A stretch of 64,000 nt of DNA from UBA7803 sp040219135 (GTDB taxonomy: Bacteria; Pseudomonadota; Gammaproteobacteria; Pseudomonadales; Azotimanducaceae). The first letter of the stretch is position 1. Each line of letters begins with the position of its first letter. The stretch covers positions 124,001 through 188,000 of the forward strand of contig JAVJTA010000013.1 of the NCBI GenBank assembly GCA_040219135.1. Reading direction: 5' to 3'. A program made the translations under genes and the position numbers. The notes below the pieces were generated by a model. It saw only the letters and a program-made list of their open reading frames with translations, was not told the origin of the DNA and ran no database searches. This document shows, in pieces, positions 16,611-25,581 of the stretch.

Positions 16611-18611
16611 ATGAGCGGCATGGAAGCAGCCCGACTCGCCATGGTCCGGGATCAGGTGTACGCGCGCGGTGTGCGCGACGCCAACGTCCTGCGGGCCATG
16701 TCCCGGGTGCCGAGGGAGCGGTTCGTCCCGGAGGCCCTGGGCGCCCACGCCTATGCCGACAGCCCGCTGCCAATTGCCGCCAACCAGACCATCTCTCAGC
16801 CCTACATCGTCGCTTTCATGGTGGAGGCGCTGGTTCTGGAGCCCGGTGACCGGGTCCTCGAGGTCGGTGCGGGATCCGGCTACGCTGCGGCGGTGATGGC
16901 CGAGATCGCCGCCGCGGTCTATGCCGTGGAGCGGCTCGAGGAGCTCGCCCATTCGGCGGCACGGGTTCTCAGCGAGGCTGGCTACGACAACGTCCAGGTC
17001 CGGCACGGTGACGGCACCCTCGGCTGGCCGGACGAGGCGCCGTTCGACGCGATTCTGGTGTCTGCCGGCGGGCCGGTGATTCCCGAGGCGCTTAAGCGCC
17101 AGCTCAAGGTCGGCGGACGCCTGGTGATCCCCGTCGGCGCCGATCCCCGGGCCCAGGAGCTGGTGCGGCTGACCCGTACCGACGACGACAGCTTCGATCG
17201 CGAGGATCTCGCCGACGTGCGCTTCGTGCCGCTGATCGGCGCCGAGGGCTGGGAGCTGGACGAGCCGGCCCCGGAATCCGGGCCGGGGCGCGTGATTCAC
17301 GCGCGTCCGCGCCACAGCGACAATCTGCCCGAACAGATCGTCGCGCAGGCGACGCCGTTCGACGACCTGGAGGAGGCGGATCTCGACGGCCTGCTCGAGC
17401 GCATCGGCGACGCGCGCATCGTGCTCATCGGCGAGGCCAGCCACGGCACCTCGGAGTTCTATCTGCTGCGGGCGCGGATCACCCGGCGTCTGATCACCGA
17501 GCGCGGCTTCGACGTGGTCGCCGCCGAAGCCGACTGGCCGGATGCGGCCCGGGTCGATCACTACGTGCGTCACCGCGAGGCGATGCCGTCGGAGTGGACG
17601 GCGTTTGCCCGTTTTCCCACCTGGATGTGGCGCAACGAAGAGACCCGGGCGTTCGTCGACTGGCTACACGATCACAACAGCCCCTTGCCCTACCCGCAGC
17701 GGACCGGTTTCTACGGTCTGGACATCTACAGCCTGTACGCGTCGGCCCGGGCCGTGGTCGACTACCTCGAGCGTGTGGACCCGGAGCTGGCCGAGGTGGC
17801 CCGGCGGCGTTACGGCTGCCTGAGCCCGTGGGAGGGCGATCCCGCCGCCTACGGACGGGCCGCCATCACCGGCGCCTACAAGCACTGTGAGAAGGACGTG
17901 GCGCACGTGCTGACCGAACTGCTGAAGCAGCGCTGGGCGCTGGCCGAACACGACAGCGAGGCGTTTCTGGACGCCGCACAGAACGCGCAGATCGTCGCCA
18001 GCGCGGAGAACTACTACCGCATCATGTACTACGGCTCGCGGGCGTCGTGGAATCTGCGTGACAGCCACATGTTCGACACCCTGCGCCAGCTCATGGCCTT
18101 CCGCGGGGAGGGCTGTCGGGCGGTGGTGTGGGCCCACAACTCGCACATCGGCGACGCCCGCGCCACCGAGATGTCGCGCCGCGGCGAGCACAACATCGGT
18201 CAGCTCTGTGCCCAGGCCTTCCCGAAGACGTCGTTCCGGATCGGCTTCGGCACCGATCACGGCACCGTGGCGGCGGCGTCGGACTGGGATGGCGAGATGG
18301 CGGTCATGCAGGTCCGGCCGGCGCATCGCCAGAGCGTCGAGTACCAGTTTCACCGCACCGGTGCCGCGGGCCTGATCCTGCCGTTCGGCGCCGCCGAAGA
18401 ACGTCTGCGGGAGGAGCTTGCCAGGCCCCGCCTCGAGCGCGCCATCGGCGTGATCTACCGGCCCGAAACCGAGATGGCCAGCCACTATTTCGAGGCGGAG
18501 CTGAGCCGCCAGTTCGACGCCTACGTCTGGCTGGACGAGACCCGGGCCGTGACGCCGTTGCACCCGCGCGTGCTGGCGGGGGTTCCGGAGACCTATCCTT
18601 TCGGGATCTGA
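16611..18611 (+). CDS. Fusion: protein-L-isoaspartate O-methyltransferase + erythromycin-esterase family domain
   Basis: 666 residues in two parts. Residues 1-~210 are Pcm-like: QTISQPYIVAFMVEAL and the SAM site RVLEVGAGSGYAAAV, which in Pcm methylates damaged isoaspartyl residues for repair. Residues ~245-660 match the erythromycin-esterase superfamily: IGEASHGTSEFY (E275, H278), VVAAEADWPDA, and VVWAHNSHIGDARATEM. ATG 16611 has AGGAG 7 bases upstream, so it is preferred over ATG 16596. Fusions of this kind exist in databases as far as I recall, but their joint role is unclear. Esterase activity on macrolides is not implied. Confidence 0.88.
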   Translation: MSGMEAARLAMVRDQVYARGVRDANVLRAMSRVPRERFVPEALGAHAYADSPLPIAANQTISQPYIVAFMVEALVLEPGDRVLEVGAGSGYAAAVMAEIAAAVYAVERLEELAHSAARVLSEAGYDNVQVRHGDGTLGWPDEAPFDAILVSAGGPVIPEALKRQLKVGGRLVIPVGADPRAQELVRLTRTDDDSFDREDLADVRFVPLIGAEGWELDEPAPESGPGRVIHARPRHSDNLPEQIVAQATPFDDLEEADLDGLLERIGDARIVLIGEASHGTSEFYLLRARITRRLITERGFDVVAAEADWPDAARVDHYVRHREAMPSEWTAFARFPTWMWRNEETRAFVDWLHDHNSPLPYPQRTGFYGLDIYSLYASARAVVDYLERVDPELAEVARRRYGCLSPWEGDPAAYGRAAITGAYKHCEKDVAHVLTELLKQRWALAEHDSEAFLDAAQNAQIVASAENYYRIMYYGSRASWNLRDSHMFDTLRQLMAFRGEGCRAVVWAHNSHIGDARATEMSRRGEHNIGQLCAQAFPKTSFRIGFGTDHGTVAAASDWDGEMAVMQVRPAHRQSVEYQFHRTGAAGLILPFGAAEERLREELARPRLERAIGVIYRPETEMASHYFEAELSRQFDAYVWLDETRAVTPLHPRVLAGVPETYPFGI

Positions 18612-18841
18612 CGGCGGCGGGACCCGGGCCGGGCTGCTGGAGCCTGCCGGTGCCCGCGGCCGGCGACGGCCCGCAGGAAGTTTCGCACTTCTCTGTTGAA
18701 GCGCTCGGGTTCCTCGAACGGCACGTTGTGCGCCGAGATCAGTGTTTTCGAGGGCGCGACCAACGTTTCGAAGTAGTCGGTCGCCAATCGGGAGTCGACC
18801 TGGCGGTCGTCAGAAACACGGCTGTGGCCAGCCGCCGATCC
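18593..18841 (-). pseudogene. Remnant of an alpha/beta hydrolase C-terminus
   Basis: Reading leftward from ~18841, the frame gives DDRQVDSRLATDYFETLVAP then SKTLISAHNVPFEEPERFN and a short helical tail. In intact alpha/beta hydrolases this region is the catalytic Asp strand, then the catalytic His (here SAHNVPFEEPERF). A few residues between LI and SAHN seem deleted, there is no nucleophile-elbow region upstream, and the Lon-like gene's stop is reached immediately at 18842. The last bases overlap the end of the Pcm fusion. It is best seen as a decayed 3' end, not an expressed gene. Confidence 0.6.
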
Positions 18842-21271
18842 TCACTGCGCGGCGTCCGCTGCCCGTTTCCCCGGCGTCCGCACATCGGTCACCATCTGCC
18901 AGTAGTCGCGCGCCTTGCGCCGTGCCAGATGCATGAGGGTGCCTTCAGGGTACTCGCCATGGGCGTCGGCGGCGCCGGGCTCCCAGCTGGTGAACAGCTG
19001 TAGCGCCTGCTGCACGGTATCCACCGCGTAGACGTGGAAACGGCCGGCGGCGCACACCTCCAGCAGCTCCGGGTTGAGCATCAGGTCGCCGGCGTTGGCG
19101 CGCGGAATCACCACGCCCTGGTGGCCGGTCAGGCCGACGTCGCGGCAGACGTCGTAAAAGCCCTCGACCTTTTCCGACACGGCGCCGATGGGCTGGATAT
19201 GGCCCATCTGGTCGATGGCGCCGGTGATGGCCAGATCCTGACGCAGAGGAACGTTGGTCAGCGCGCTCAGCAGGCACAGCATCTCGGCGCCGGAGGCGGA
19301 ATCCCCGTCGATGCCGCCGTAGCTCTGCTCGAAGGCGATGGACGCCGAGAACGCCAGGGGATGATCCGTCTTCAGCAGGTTGCGCAGCAGCCCGCCGAGG
19401 ATGTAGAAGCCCTTGGTGTGGATTGAGCCGGACAGCTCTGCCTCGCGCTCGATGTTCACCGCCCCGGCGGTGCCGGGGCCGATGCTCGCGGTGATGCGGG
19501 TGGGAAAGCCGTAGGTCAGGGGCCCGGCCTGAATCACGGCCAGGCCGTTGATCTGGCCGATCTGTTCGCCCTCGGTCTGAATCCGGATGGTGCCGTCGCT
19601 GATCAGGCGCCGGTAGCGGCGCGCCGGCAGGTCCGCGCGACGCCGGCCCCGGGTGACGGCCTGGTAGACGTGAGTACGGGTCACCTGGCTGGCACCTTCC
19701 TTGGCGGCGACGTAGTTGGCTTCCCGGGCGACGTCGGCCAGGCGGCCGAACCGGGTGGTCAGCTTGTCCTTCTGTCCGGCAATTCGCGCCCCGTGCTCGG
19801 TCATCGCCATGACCCCCTCGCGGTCGATGGGCAGGAGGCCTTCTTCCCGGACCAGTCGGGCCAGCACCGACCCGTAGAAGTGAACCCCCGTGGCGTCACG
19901 TGGAATCGTCGTCTCGAAATCCGCCAGAACCTTGAACAGATAGGAGAAGTCCTGATCGTACTGATCGAGCATGCCGTACAGATCCGCGTCGCCGATGAGC
20001 ACCACCTTGATCTGCAGCGGAATGGGTTCGGGCTTCAGCAGTGGGCCCGACCAGAAATCGCTGACCTCGGACGGCACGATCTCCAGCTGACCGCTCTTGA
20101 GCGCCCGCAGCAGGATCTTCCAGGAGCCGGGCTCGCTCAGGACTTCGCGTGCTTCCAGCAGCAGATAGCCGCCGTCGGCGCGCAGCAGGGCGCCGGCGTG
20201 AATCATCAGGTGGTCCGAGCGGAAGGCGCCCATGGCCGAGAATTCCCGGTCGATGTTGCCGAGCAGATTGCGCAGCGTCGGCGCGCGCTCGCGGACGATC
20301 GGGCAGTCGCCGTCGGCCGGCCGGCTCAGGATCGGATTGACCCGGTAGCTGCGGGTGAACTCCATGTCTTCGCCGAGCATGCCCAGACGATTGCTCACCA
20401 GGTCGTCCACCACCTGGCCGATGAACGCCCTGACCGGTTCCTCGGGGAACTCCCGCTCGATGGCCGCGACCTTGTAGGAAACCACGCGGCGGGCTTCGGA
20501 TTCGTAGAGCGCTTTCAGCGCTTCGCCGTGGTCGCGCTGCACCTCCTGGATCTTCTGGCTGACTTCCTCGAAGCGCCGGGCGAACTCGGAGATGTTTCGA
20601 TGCACGGCTTCCGCCTGGGCGGCATCCACGGCGCCCTGCTGGACCAGTTCTTCGAACTTGCCGAGGGGCACGGGCTCGCCGTTCACCACGGGCAGGATGG
20701 TGGGCTGGACCATCTGGCCCATCTGTACCGGCACCAGGGCGAGCTGGTTGGCTTTCAGTTCGTCTTCGAACGGTTTGCCGATCTCGAGCATCGACTTCTG
20801 GGTCCGATCGTCCAACTCGCTGCGGCGCGCGCGCACGGTGTCCGTTGCCAGTGCCGGCGCCAGCTGGGCTTTGACGAAGCTGACGAAGTCGTCGAGGAGC
20901 TGGGCGAGCCGGACCCCTTTGCCGCGGGGCACGGACAGCAGCCGCGGCCGTTCCGGCTGCTCGAAGTTGTGCACGTAGCAGCGGTCCTCGGTGGGCGGGC
21001 GGGGCGGGCGGAGGTCTGCGAGCAGATGTTCCAGAGTGGTGGTCCGGCCGGTTCCGGTCAGGCCCCGAACGTAGACGTTCTGACCGGGCGCATCGATTTC
21101 CAGCCCGAAACGCAGGGCTTCCACCGCATCGTCCTGTCCGACCACGCCCTTCGCGGGCTCCAGGTCGGCGGTGCTGGAGAAGGTCAGCCAGTTTTCCACG
21201 CATGACCAGCGCAGCTCGGCGATGGGGATTTCCAGTCCGTTGTCCGCGGTCGCCTCAATCCGATCAGTCAT
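18842..21271 (-). CDS. Lon-like ATP-dependent protease (AAA_32 / YcbZ-LonH type)
   Basis: 809 residues. N-terminal ATPase region: GLTGTGRT at 70-77 (Walker A position with Arg for Lys, common in this family). A long coiled central part follows. The C-terminal protease domain has catalytic Ser658 (GDSASGAEM) and Lys701 (GAVSEKVEGF); the spacing of 43 is the same as in Lon proper. This is a cytoplasmic quality-control protease of a less studied Lon clade. ATG 21271 has GGGAG upstream. The gene is followed only by a hydrolase remnant; upstream genes on the same strand are ~60 bp away. Confidence 0.9.
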   Translation of the reverse strand: MTDRIEATADNGLEIPIAELRWSCVENWLTFSSTADLEPAKGVVGQDDAVEALRFGLEIDAPGQNVYVRGLTGTGRTTTLEHLLADLRPPRPPTEDRCYVHNFEQPERPRLLSVPRGKGVRLAQLLDDFVSFVKAQLAPALATDTVRARRSELDDRTQKSMLEIGKPFEDELKANQLALVPVQMGQMVQPTILPVVNGEPVPLGKFEELVQQGAVDAAQAEAVHRNISEFARRFEEVSQKIQEVQRDHGEALKALYESEARRVVSYKVAAIEREFPEEPVRAFIGQVVDDLVSNRLGMLGEDMEFTRSYRVNPILSRPADGDCPIVRERAPTLRNLLGNIDREFSAMGAFRSDHLMIHAGALLRADGGYLLLEAREVLSEPGSWKILLRALKSGQLEIVPSEVSDFWSGPLLKPEPIPLQIKVVLIGDADLYGMLDQYDQDFSYLFKVLADFETTIPRDATGVHFYGSVLARLVREEGLLPIDREGVMAMTEHGARIAGQKDKLTTRFGRLADVAREANYVAAKEGASQVTRTHVYQAVTRGRRRADLPARRYRRLISDGTIRIQTEGEQIGQINGLAVIQAGPLTYGFPTRITASIGPGTAGAVNIEREAELSGSIHTKGFYILGGLLRNLLKTDHPLAFSASIAFEQSYGGIDGDSASGAEMLCLLSALTNVPLRQDLAITGAIDQMGHIQPIGAVSEKVEGFYDVCRDVGLTGHQGVVIPRANAGDLMLNPELLEVCAAGRFHVYAVDTVQQALQLFTSWEPGAADAHGEYPEGTLMHLARRKARDYWQMVTDVRTPGKRAADAAQ

Positions 21272-21331
21272 GCCGTTGCTCCCGGCTTTGTGGTGGGCGC
21301 TGACCGTTGAGGCCAGCCTGCTGCTGACGCG

Positions 21332-22108
21332 TCAATGCCCCTTGAATTTCCCGGGCCGGCGTTCGGCTACCGCGCGCACGCCTTCCTTGTGATCCTCGGT
21401 CTGCTGCAGCCGGAACTGCTCGGCGAACTCGTGATCGGTCTGCCGGCGGATCGCCTCGGCGATGTCGCCGCGCAGCGTGGCGCGTACCGAGGCAACCGCC
21501 AGCGGGGCGTTTTCGGCGATCTCGGCGGCCAGGGCCAGCGCTTCGGGGCGCACGTTCGCCTGCTCGGTGAGCACGTCGGCGAGCCCCCAGTCGTGGGCGG
21601 TGGCGCCGTCGATGCGCCGTCCGGTCATGAACATCAGCGCCGCCCGCTGCTGGCCCACCAGGCGCGGCAGCGTCCAGGTCAGGCCGAAGCCGGGATGAAA
21701 GCCGAGCTTGACGAAGTTGGCGGTGAAACGCGCTTCCGGACAGACCACGCGGAAATCGGGCATCAGCGCCAGGCCGAAGCCGCCGCCCACGGCGGCGCCC
21801 TGAATGGCGCCGACCACCGGTTTCCTGCAGGCGAACAGCCGCACCGCGGCGGCATAGAGCGGGTTGCCATCTTGCAGACGCCGCTCGCGGCGTTCGGCGC
21901 GCCCTCCGGCATCGCCGAAGTTGGCGCCGGCGCAGAAATGCTTGCCGGCGCTGGCGAGGACGATGGCGCGCACGTTGGTCTCTCCGTCCAGCGCTTCGAA
22001 CTCATCGGCGATGGCTTCGATGAGCGGTGCATCGAAGAAATTGTTGGGTGGACGATTGATCTCGACCAGGGCGACGTGGCCGTGGTGTTCGACGTTCAGG
22101 TCTGTCAT
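21332..22108 (-). CDS. Enoyl-CoA hydratase/isomerase family protein
   Basis: 258 residues with the crotonase fold: oxyanion-hole segments ASAGKHFCAGANF and IQGAAVGGGFGLALMPDFRV, and the following LGFHPGFGLTWTLPRLVG. Usual reaction is hydration of enoyl-CoA in fatty-acid or amino-acid breakdown; the second acidic residue of true hydratases appears to be replaced (PGFG rather than PExG), so another crotonase reaction is possible. ATG 22108 has GAGGAA upstream. The aminotransferase gene lies 57 bp upstream on the same strand. Confidence 0.87.
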   Translation of the reverse strand: MTDLNVEHHGHVALVEINRPPNNFFDAPLIEAIADEFEALDGETNVRAIVLASAGKHFCAGANFGDAGGRAERRERRLQDGNPLYAAAVRLFACRKPVVGAIQGAAVGGGFGLALMPDFRVVCPEARFTANFVKLGFHPGFGLTWTLPRLVGQQRAALMFMTGRRIDGATAHDWGLADVLTEQANVRPEALALAAEIAENAPLAVASVRATLRGDIAEAIRRQTDHEFAEQFRLQQTEDHKEGVRAVAERRPGKFKGH

Positions 22109-22164
22109 GACGCATTCCTCGGGTGACTCATCGGATCTCCGGCCGTGACGAATACAGCAGTACA

Positions 22165-23289
22165 TTAGAGCGCGTCGAGGGCGCGTTCCAGGGTGGACAC
22201 CGTGCGGTCGATGTGGGTCAGCTTGTCGAGGCCGAACAGGCCGATGCGGAACGTGCGGAAGTCGGCGGGCTCGTCGCACATCAGCGGCACGCCGGCGGCC
22301 ACCTGCAGACCCCGGGCGGCGAAGCGGCGTCCGTTCCTGATGTCGTCGTCGTCGGTGTAGCTGACGATGACGCCGGGGGCCTGAAAGCCGTCGGCGGCGA
22401 CGCTCGAGAAGCCGCGCGCGGTGAGCAGCGACCGCACCCGGTCACCCAGTTCGACGAGCCCGTCGCGGGCGCGCTGCTGGCCGAACTCAAGCGTCTCGCC
22501 CATCACGTCGCGCAGGGTACGCAGGCCGTCGGTGGGCAGGGTGGCGTGGTAGGCATGGGCGCCGTTCTCGTAGGCTTCCATGATCTCCAGCCACTTCTTC
22601 AGGTCGCAGGCGAAACTGGTGGACGTGGTGTCGTCGATGCGCGCTCTGGCCTCCTCCGACAGCATCACCAGGGCGCAGCAGGGCGATCCGGTCCAGCCTT
22701 TCTGCGGGGCGCTGATCAGAACGTCGACGCCGGTGGCCGCCATGTCCACCCAGATCGTGCCGGAGGCTATGCAGTCGAGCACGAACAGGCCGCCGTGCTC
22801 GTGCACGGCGTCGGCCACGGCCTTGAGGTAGTCGTCGGGCAGGATCATGCCCGCGGAGGTCTCAACGTGGGGCGCGAACACCAGGTCCGGCTTGCTGTCG
22901 CGGATCGTCTCCACGACCTCGTCGATGGGCGCCGGGACGAACGGCGCCGTCGGCCCGTCGGCGGCTGGGCGCGCCTTGCACACCTCGGCGGCGGCCGGGA
23001 TCCGGCCCATCTCGAAGATCTGACTCCAGCGGTAGCTGAACCAGCCGTTGCGGATCACCAGACAGCGCCGATCGGTGGCGAACTGGCGCGCCACCGCCTC
23101 CATGCCGAAGGTACCGCTGCCGGGCACCACCACCGCGGAGCGCGCTGCGTAGGTACCCTTGAGCATGGCGGAGACGTCGCGCATCACCGTCTGAAATGCG
23201 GCGGACATGTGGTTCAGCGAGCGGTCCGTGTAGACCACCGAGTACTCCAGCAGACCGTCAGGGTCGACGTCGGGTAACAGACCGGGCAT
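22165..23289 (-). CDS. Class V aminotransferase (PLP; serine-pyruvate/alanine-glyoxylate type)
   Basis: 374 residues, fold type I. PLP marks are PGSGTFGMEAV (phosphate loop), HVETSAGM, DCIASG (Asp contacting the ring nitrogen) and the Schiff-base Lys in SAPQKGWTGSP. The family transfers amino groups between small 2-oxo acids (Ser, Ala, Asp with glyoxylate or pyruvate). ATG 23289 gives the normal family length; the in-frame extension upstream to 23352 has no support. Likely cotranscribed with the enoyl-CoA hydratase gene, though no pathway joins them clearly. Confidence 0.88.
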   Translation of the reverse strand: MPGLLPDVDPDGLLEYSVVYTDRSLNHMSAAFQTVMRDVSAMLKGTYAARSAVVVPGSGTFGMEAVARQFATDRRCLVIRNGWFSYRWSQIFEMGRIPAAAEVCKARPAADGPTAPFVPAPIDEVVETIRDSKPDLVFAPHVETSAGMILPDDYLKAVADAVHEHGGLFVLDCIASGTIWVDMAATGVDVLISAPQKGWTGSPCCALVMLSEEARARIDDTTSTSFACDLKKWLEIMEAYENGAHAYHATLPTDGLRTLRDVMGETLEFGQQRARDGLVELGDRVRSLLTARGFSSVAADGFQAPGVIVSYTDDDDIRNGRRFAARGLQVAAGVPLMCDEPADFRTFRIGLFGLDKLTHIDRTVSTLERALDAL

Positions 23290-23380
23290 GTCATCTTCTC
23301 TGCGGCAATCGAACAAGGCGCGGATTTTCCCGGATCGACGGTGGCGGCACAACGCCGGCTTGAAGCCGCGCCGCGCGCCG

Positions 23381-24487
23381 CTACTGCAGACGGCTGCGGA
23401 CGAACAGCGTCGCGACGCTGAGGGTGATCAGGGCGATCAGCGCCATCGGCGCCGCGCTGGCGACGATCTCATGGAACGGCAATGCCTTGAGGAACGAACC
23501 CTGGACGATGATGAGGAAGTGCTTCAGCGGGTCGGCCTCGGCCAGAAGCTGCAGCCAGCCGGGCATGTTCTCCACCGGAGTGGCGAAACCGGAGATGAGA
23601 ATCAGGGGCACGGCCGCCATGAACGCGCCGAGGATCGCCTGCTGCTGAGTCTGGCACACCGAGGACACCATGAGGCCGATGCCCACCACCGACAGCATGA
23701 ACAGCAGCAGGCTCGCCAGCAGCCAGCCCAGGTTGCCGGAGAACGGCACGTGGAACAGGAAGATGGCGGCGCCGATCATCACGCCGGCGAGCACGGCGCC
23801 GATGATCATCGCCGGCACCGTCTTGCCGATGATGATCTCGAGCGGCCTGATCGGCGATACCAGCAGCTGGTCGAAGGTGCCCATCTCGCGCTCCCGGGCG
23901 ATGGACAGGGCAGTGACGACGAGCGCGATCATCATGGCCAGAATGCCGGACAGGCCCGGTACGATGTACCACTGGTTGATGAGATTGGGATTGAACCAGT
24001 GTCGAACGATGGTCGGTTCCGCCACGTCGACTCCTGCATCCCGGGCGAGCTCGAGATCCAGCTGTGCCGCGATCTGGCTGACGTAGCTCTGTGCGATCTG
24101 GCCGGCGTTGGCGCGCCTGCCGTCGATCAGCAGCTGCAGCGGCGCCGGCTCTCCAGCGACGGCACTGCGGGAGAAATCCGGCGGGAAGCGCACGCCGAGC
24201 AGCACCCGGCGCTCGTCGATCAGGCTCTCGAGCCGTGCGCTATCGGTAACGGGAACGAGTTCGTTGATGAAGCTCGAAGCGCCGAGGCGTTCCAGAAACC
24301 GTTCCGACACGGGACCGCCGTCCTGGTTGAGAACGGCGACGGCCACGTTGCGCACTTCCAGCGTGGCGGCGAACGAGAAGATCACGAGCTGCATCAGCGG
24401 CGGACCGATCAGGATCACCCGGGTGCGCGGGTCCCGCAGGTAGCTGATCAGCTCCTTGACGACGAGGTGGGCGAGCCGGTGCCACAT
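23381..24487 (-). CDS. ybhR: ABC-2 type transporter permease, YbhR-like
   Basis: 368 residues: N-terminal helix (~25-45), a large extracytoplasmic loop (~50-170), then five to six helices (from WYIVPGLSGILAMMIALVVT on). The cytoplasmic signature SIAREREMGTFDQLLVSP is the ABC-2 permease coupling element. ATG 24487 overlaps the TGA of the upstream permease (ATGA). It is the last gene of the operon cecR-ybhG-ybhF-ybhS-ybhR, in the same order as in E. coli, where the system exports Na+/Li+ and cationic drugs. Substrate here is inferred by homology only. Confidence 0.88.
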   Translation of the reverse strand: MWHRLAHLVVKELISYLRDPRTRVILIGPPLMQLVIFSFAATLEVRNVAVAVLNQDGGPVSERFLERLGASSFINELVPVTDSARLESLIDERRVLLGVRFPPDFSRSAVAGEPAPLQLLIDGRRANAGQIAQSYVSQIAAQLDLELARDAGVDVAEPTIVRHWFNPNLINQWYIVPGLSGILAMMIALVVTALSIAREREMGTFDQLLVSPIRPLEIIIGKTVPAMIIGAVLAGVMIGAAIFLFHVPFSGNLGWLLASLLLFMLSVVGIGLMVSSVCQTQQQAILGAFMAAVPLILISGFATPVENMPGWLQLLAEADPLKHFLIIVQGSFLKALPFHEIVASAAPMALIALITLSVATLFVRSRLQ

Positions 24488-25581
24488 CAGTCGAGACGCC
24501 GGTGGGTCGCGAGCGCGATGGCCGTGAAGAACACCGCGCCCAGGGCCAGCAGCGACAGGCTGTTGCGGACGATCTGCGCAGGAATGTCGCCGGCCAGGAA
24601 GATCGTCTGCAGAGCCTCGACGAAATAGCGCGCCGCGACGACGTGGGTGATGGCGCGGATCCAGGCCGGCATGCTCTCGATTTCGAACAGAAAGCCCGAC
24701 AGCAGGAAGGCCGGCAGGAATCCCGACAGAAGGGCCACCTGGGCCGCCACGAACTGGTTCTTCGCCAGCGCGGAGATGAGCATGCCCTGGCCGAGCGCCG
24801 GCACCAGGAAGCAGGCGCTGATCACCAGCAGCGCGACCAGGCTGCCGCGCAGCGGCATGCCATAGGCAGTGACCGCCATCAGCGTACAGATGATCATGGT
24901 GCCGAGTCCGAGCAGAAAGTACGGCAGCAGCTTGGCGCCGAGCATTTCGAGGAGCGTCACCGGCGTCGACATCAGCGCCTCCATGGTTCCGCGTTCCCAT
25001 TCCCGCGCGACGACCAGGGCGGTGAGCATGGTGCCGATGATGGTCATGACGATGGCGATGGCGCCGGGCAGCAGTACCCGGCGACTCGATAGCTCGGGGT
25101 TGAACCAGAAGCGCGGCTCCACGGCGACGGTAGTCGACGCGTTGCGCCAGGTCTGGAATACCCCCCGGGCATAGGCGGCGGTGAAGTTCGCCGTGTTCGG
25201 CTGCGACCCGTCGGTGATGATCTGAATCGCCGCGTCGCCGTTGGCGAGCCGTGCGGCGAAGTCCTCCGGGATCACCACGAACCCTTTGATCGTGCCCGCT
25301 ACCAGTAGTGGTTCGGCGGCACGCCGGTCGTGAAAAAACCGCGCGTCGAAGTAGTCGGTCGCCTCGTAGGCGGCGGCGAGCGCGCGCGCGTCCAGCCCCT
25401 GGCTCTCCAGGACCACGCCGAAGCGCACGCCTTTGACGTCCAGCGAGACGGCGAAGGCGAACAGAAACAGCAGCACCACCGGCAGCACGAAGGCGATCAT
25501 CAGTGCGGACGGATCACGCAGGATCTGCAGCGCCTCCTTGCGCACGAGAGCCCGCAGCGGCCGGCCGATGGGGGACCTCAC
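24487..25581 (-). CDS. ybhS: ABC-2 type transporter permease, YbhS-like
   Basis: 364 residues, similar layout to YbhR: N-terminal helix (~26-46), outer loop to ~170, then helices starting at VLLPGAIAIVMTIIGTMLTA. The coupling signature VVAREWERGTMEALMSTPV is clear. GTG 25581 overlaps the TGA of the ATPase gene (GTGA). With YbhR it should form the membrane heterodimer of the exporter. Although paralogous to the next gene, sequence divergence is high, so the pair is ancient. Confidence 0.88.
   Translation of the reverse strand: MRSPIGRPLRALVRKEALQILRDPSALMIAFVLPVVLLFLFAFAVSLDVKGVRFGVVLESQGLDARALAAAYEATDYFDARFFHDRRAAEPLLVAGTIKGFVVIPEDFAARLANGDAAIQIITDGSQPNTANFTAAYARGVFQTWRNASTTVAVEPRFWFNPELSSRRVLLPGAIAIVMTIIGTMLTALVVAREWERGTMEALMSTPVTLLEMLGAKLLPYFLLGLGTMIICTLMAVTAYGMPLRGSLVALLVISACFLVPALGQGMLISALAKNQFVAAQVALLSGFLPAFLLSGFLFEIESMPAWIRAITHVVAARYFVEALQTIFLAGDIPAQIVRNSLSLLALGAVFFTAIALATHRRLD

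Noticed and set aside
16611..18611. Macrolide resistance gene
   Set aside because: The esterase-like half belongs to a broad superfamily and is fused to Pcm; nothing in the context suggests drug resistance.
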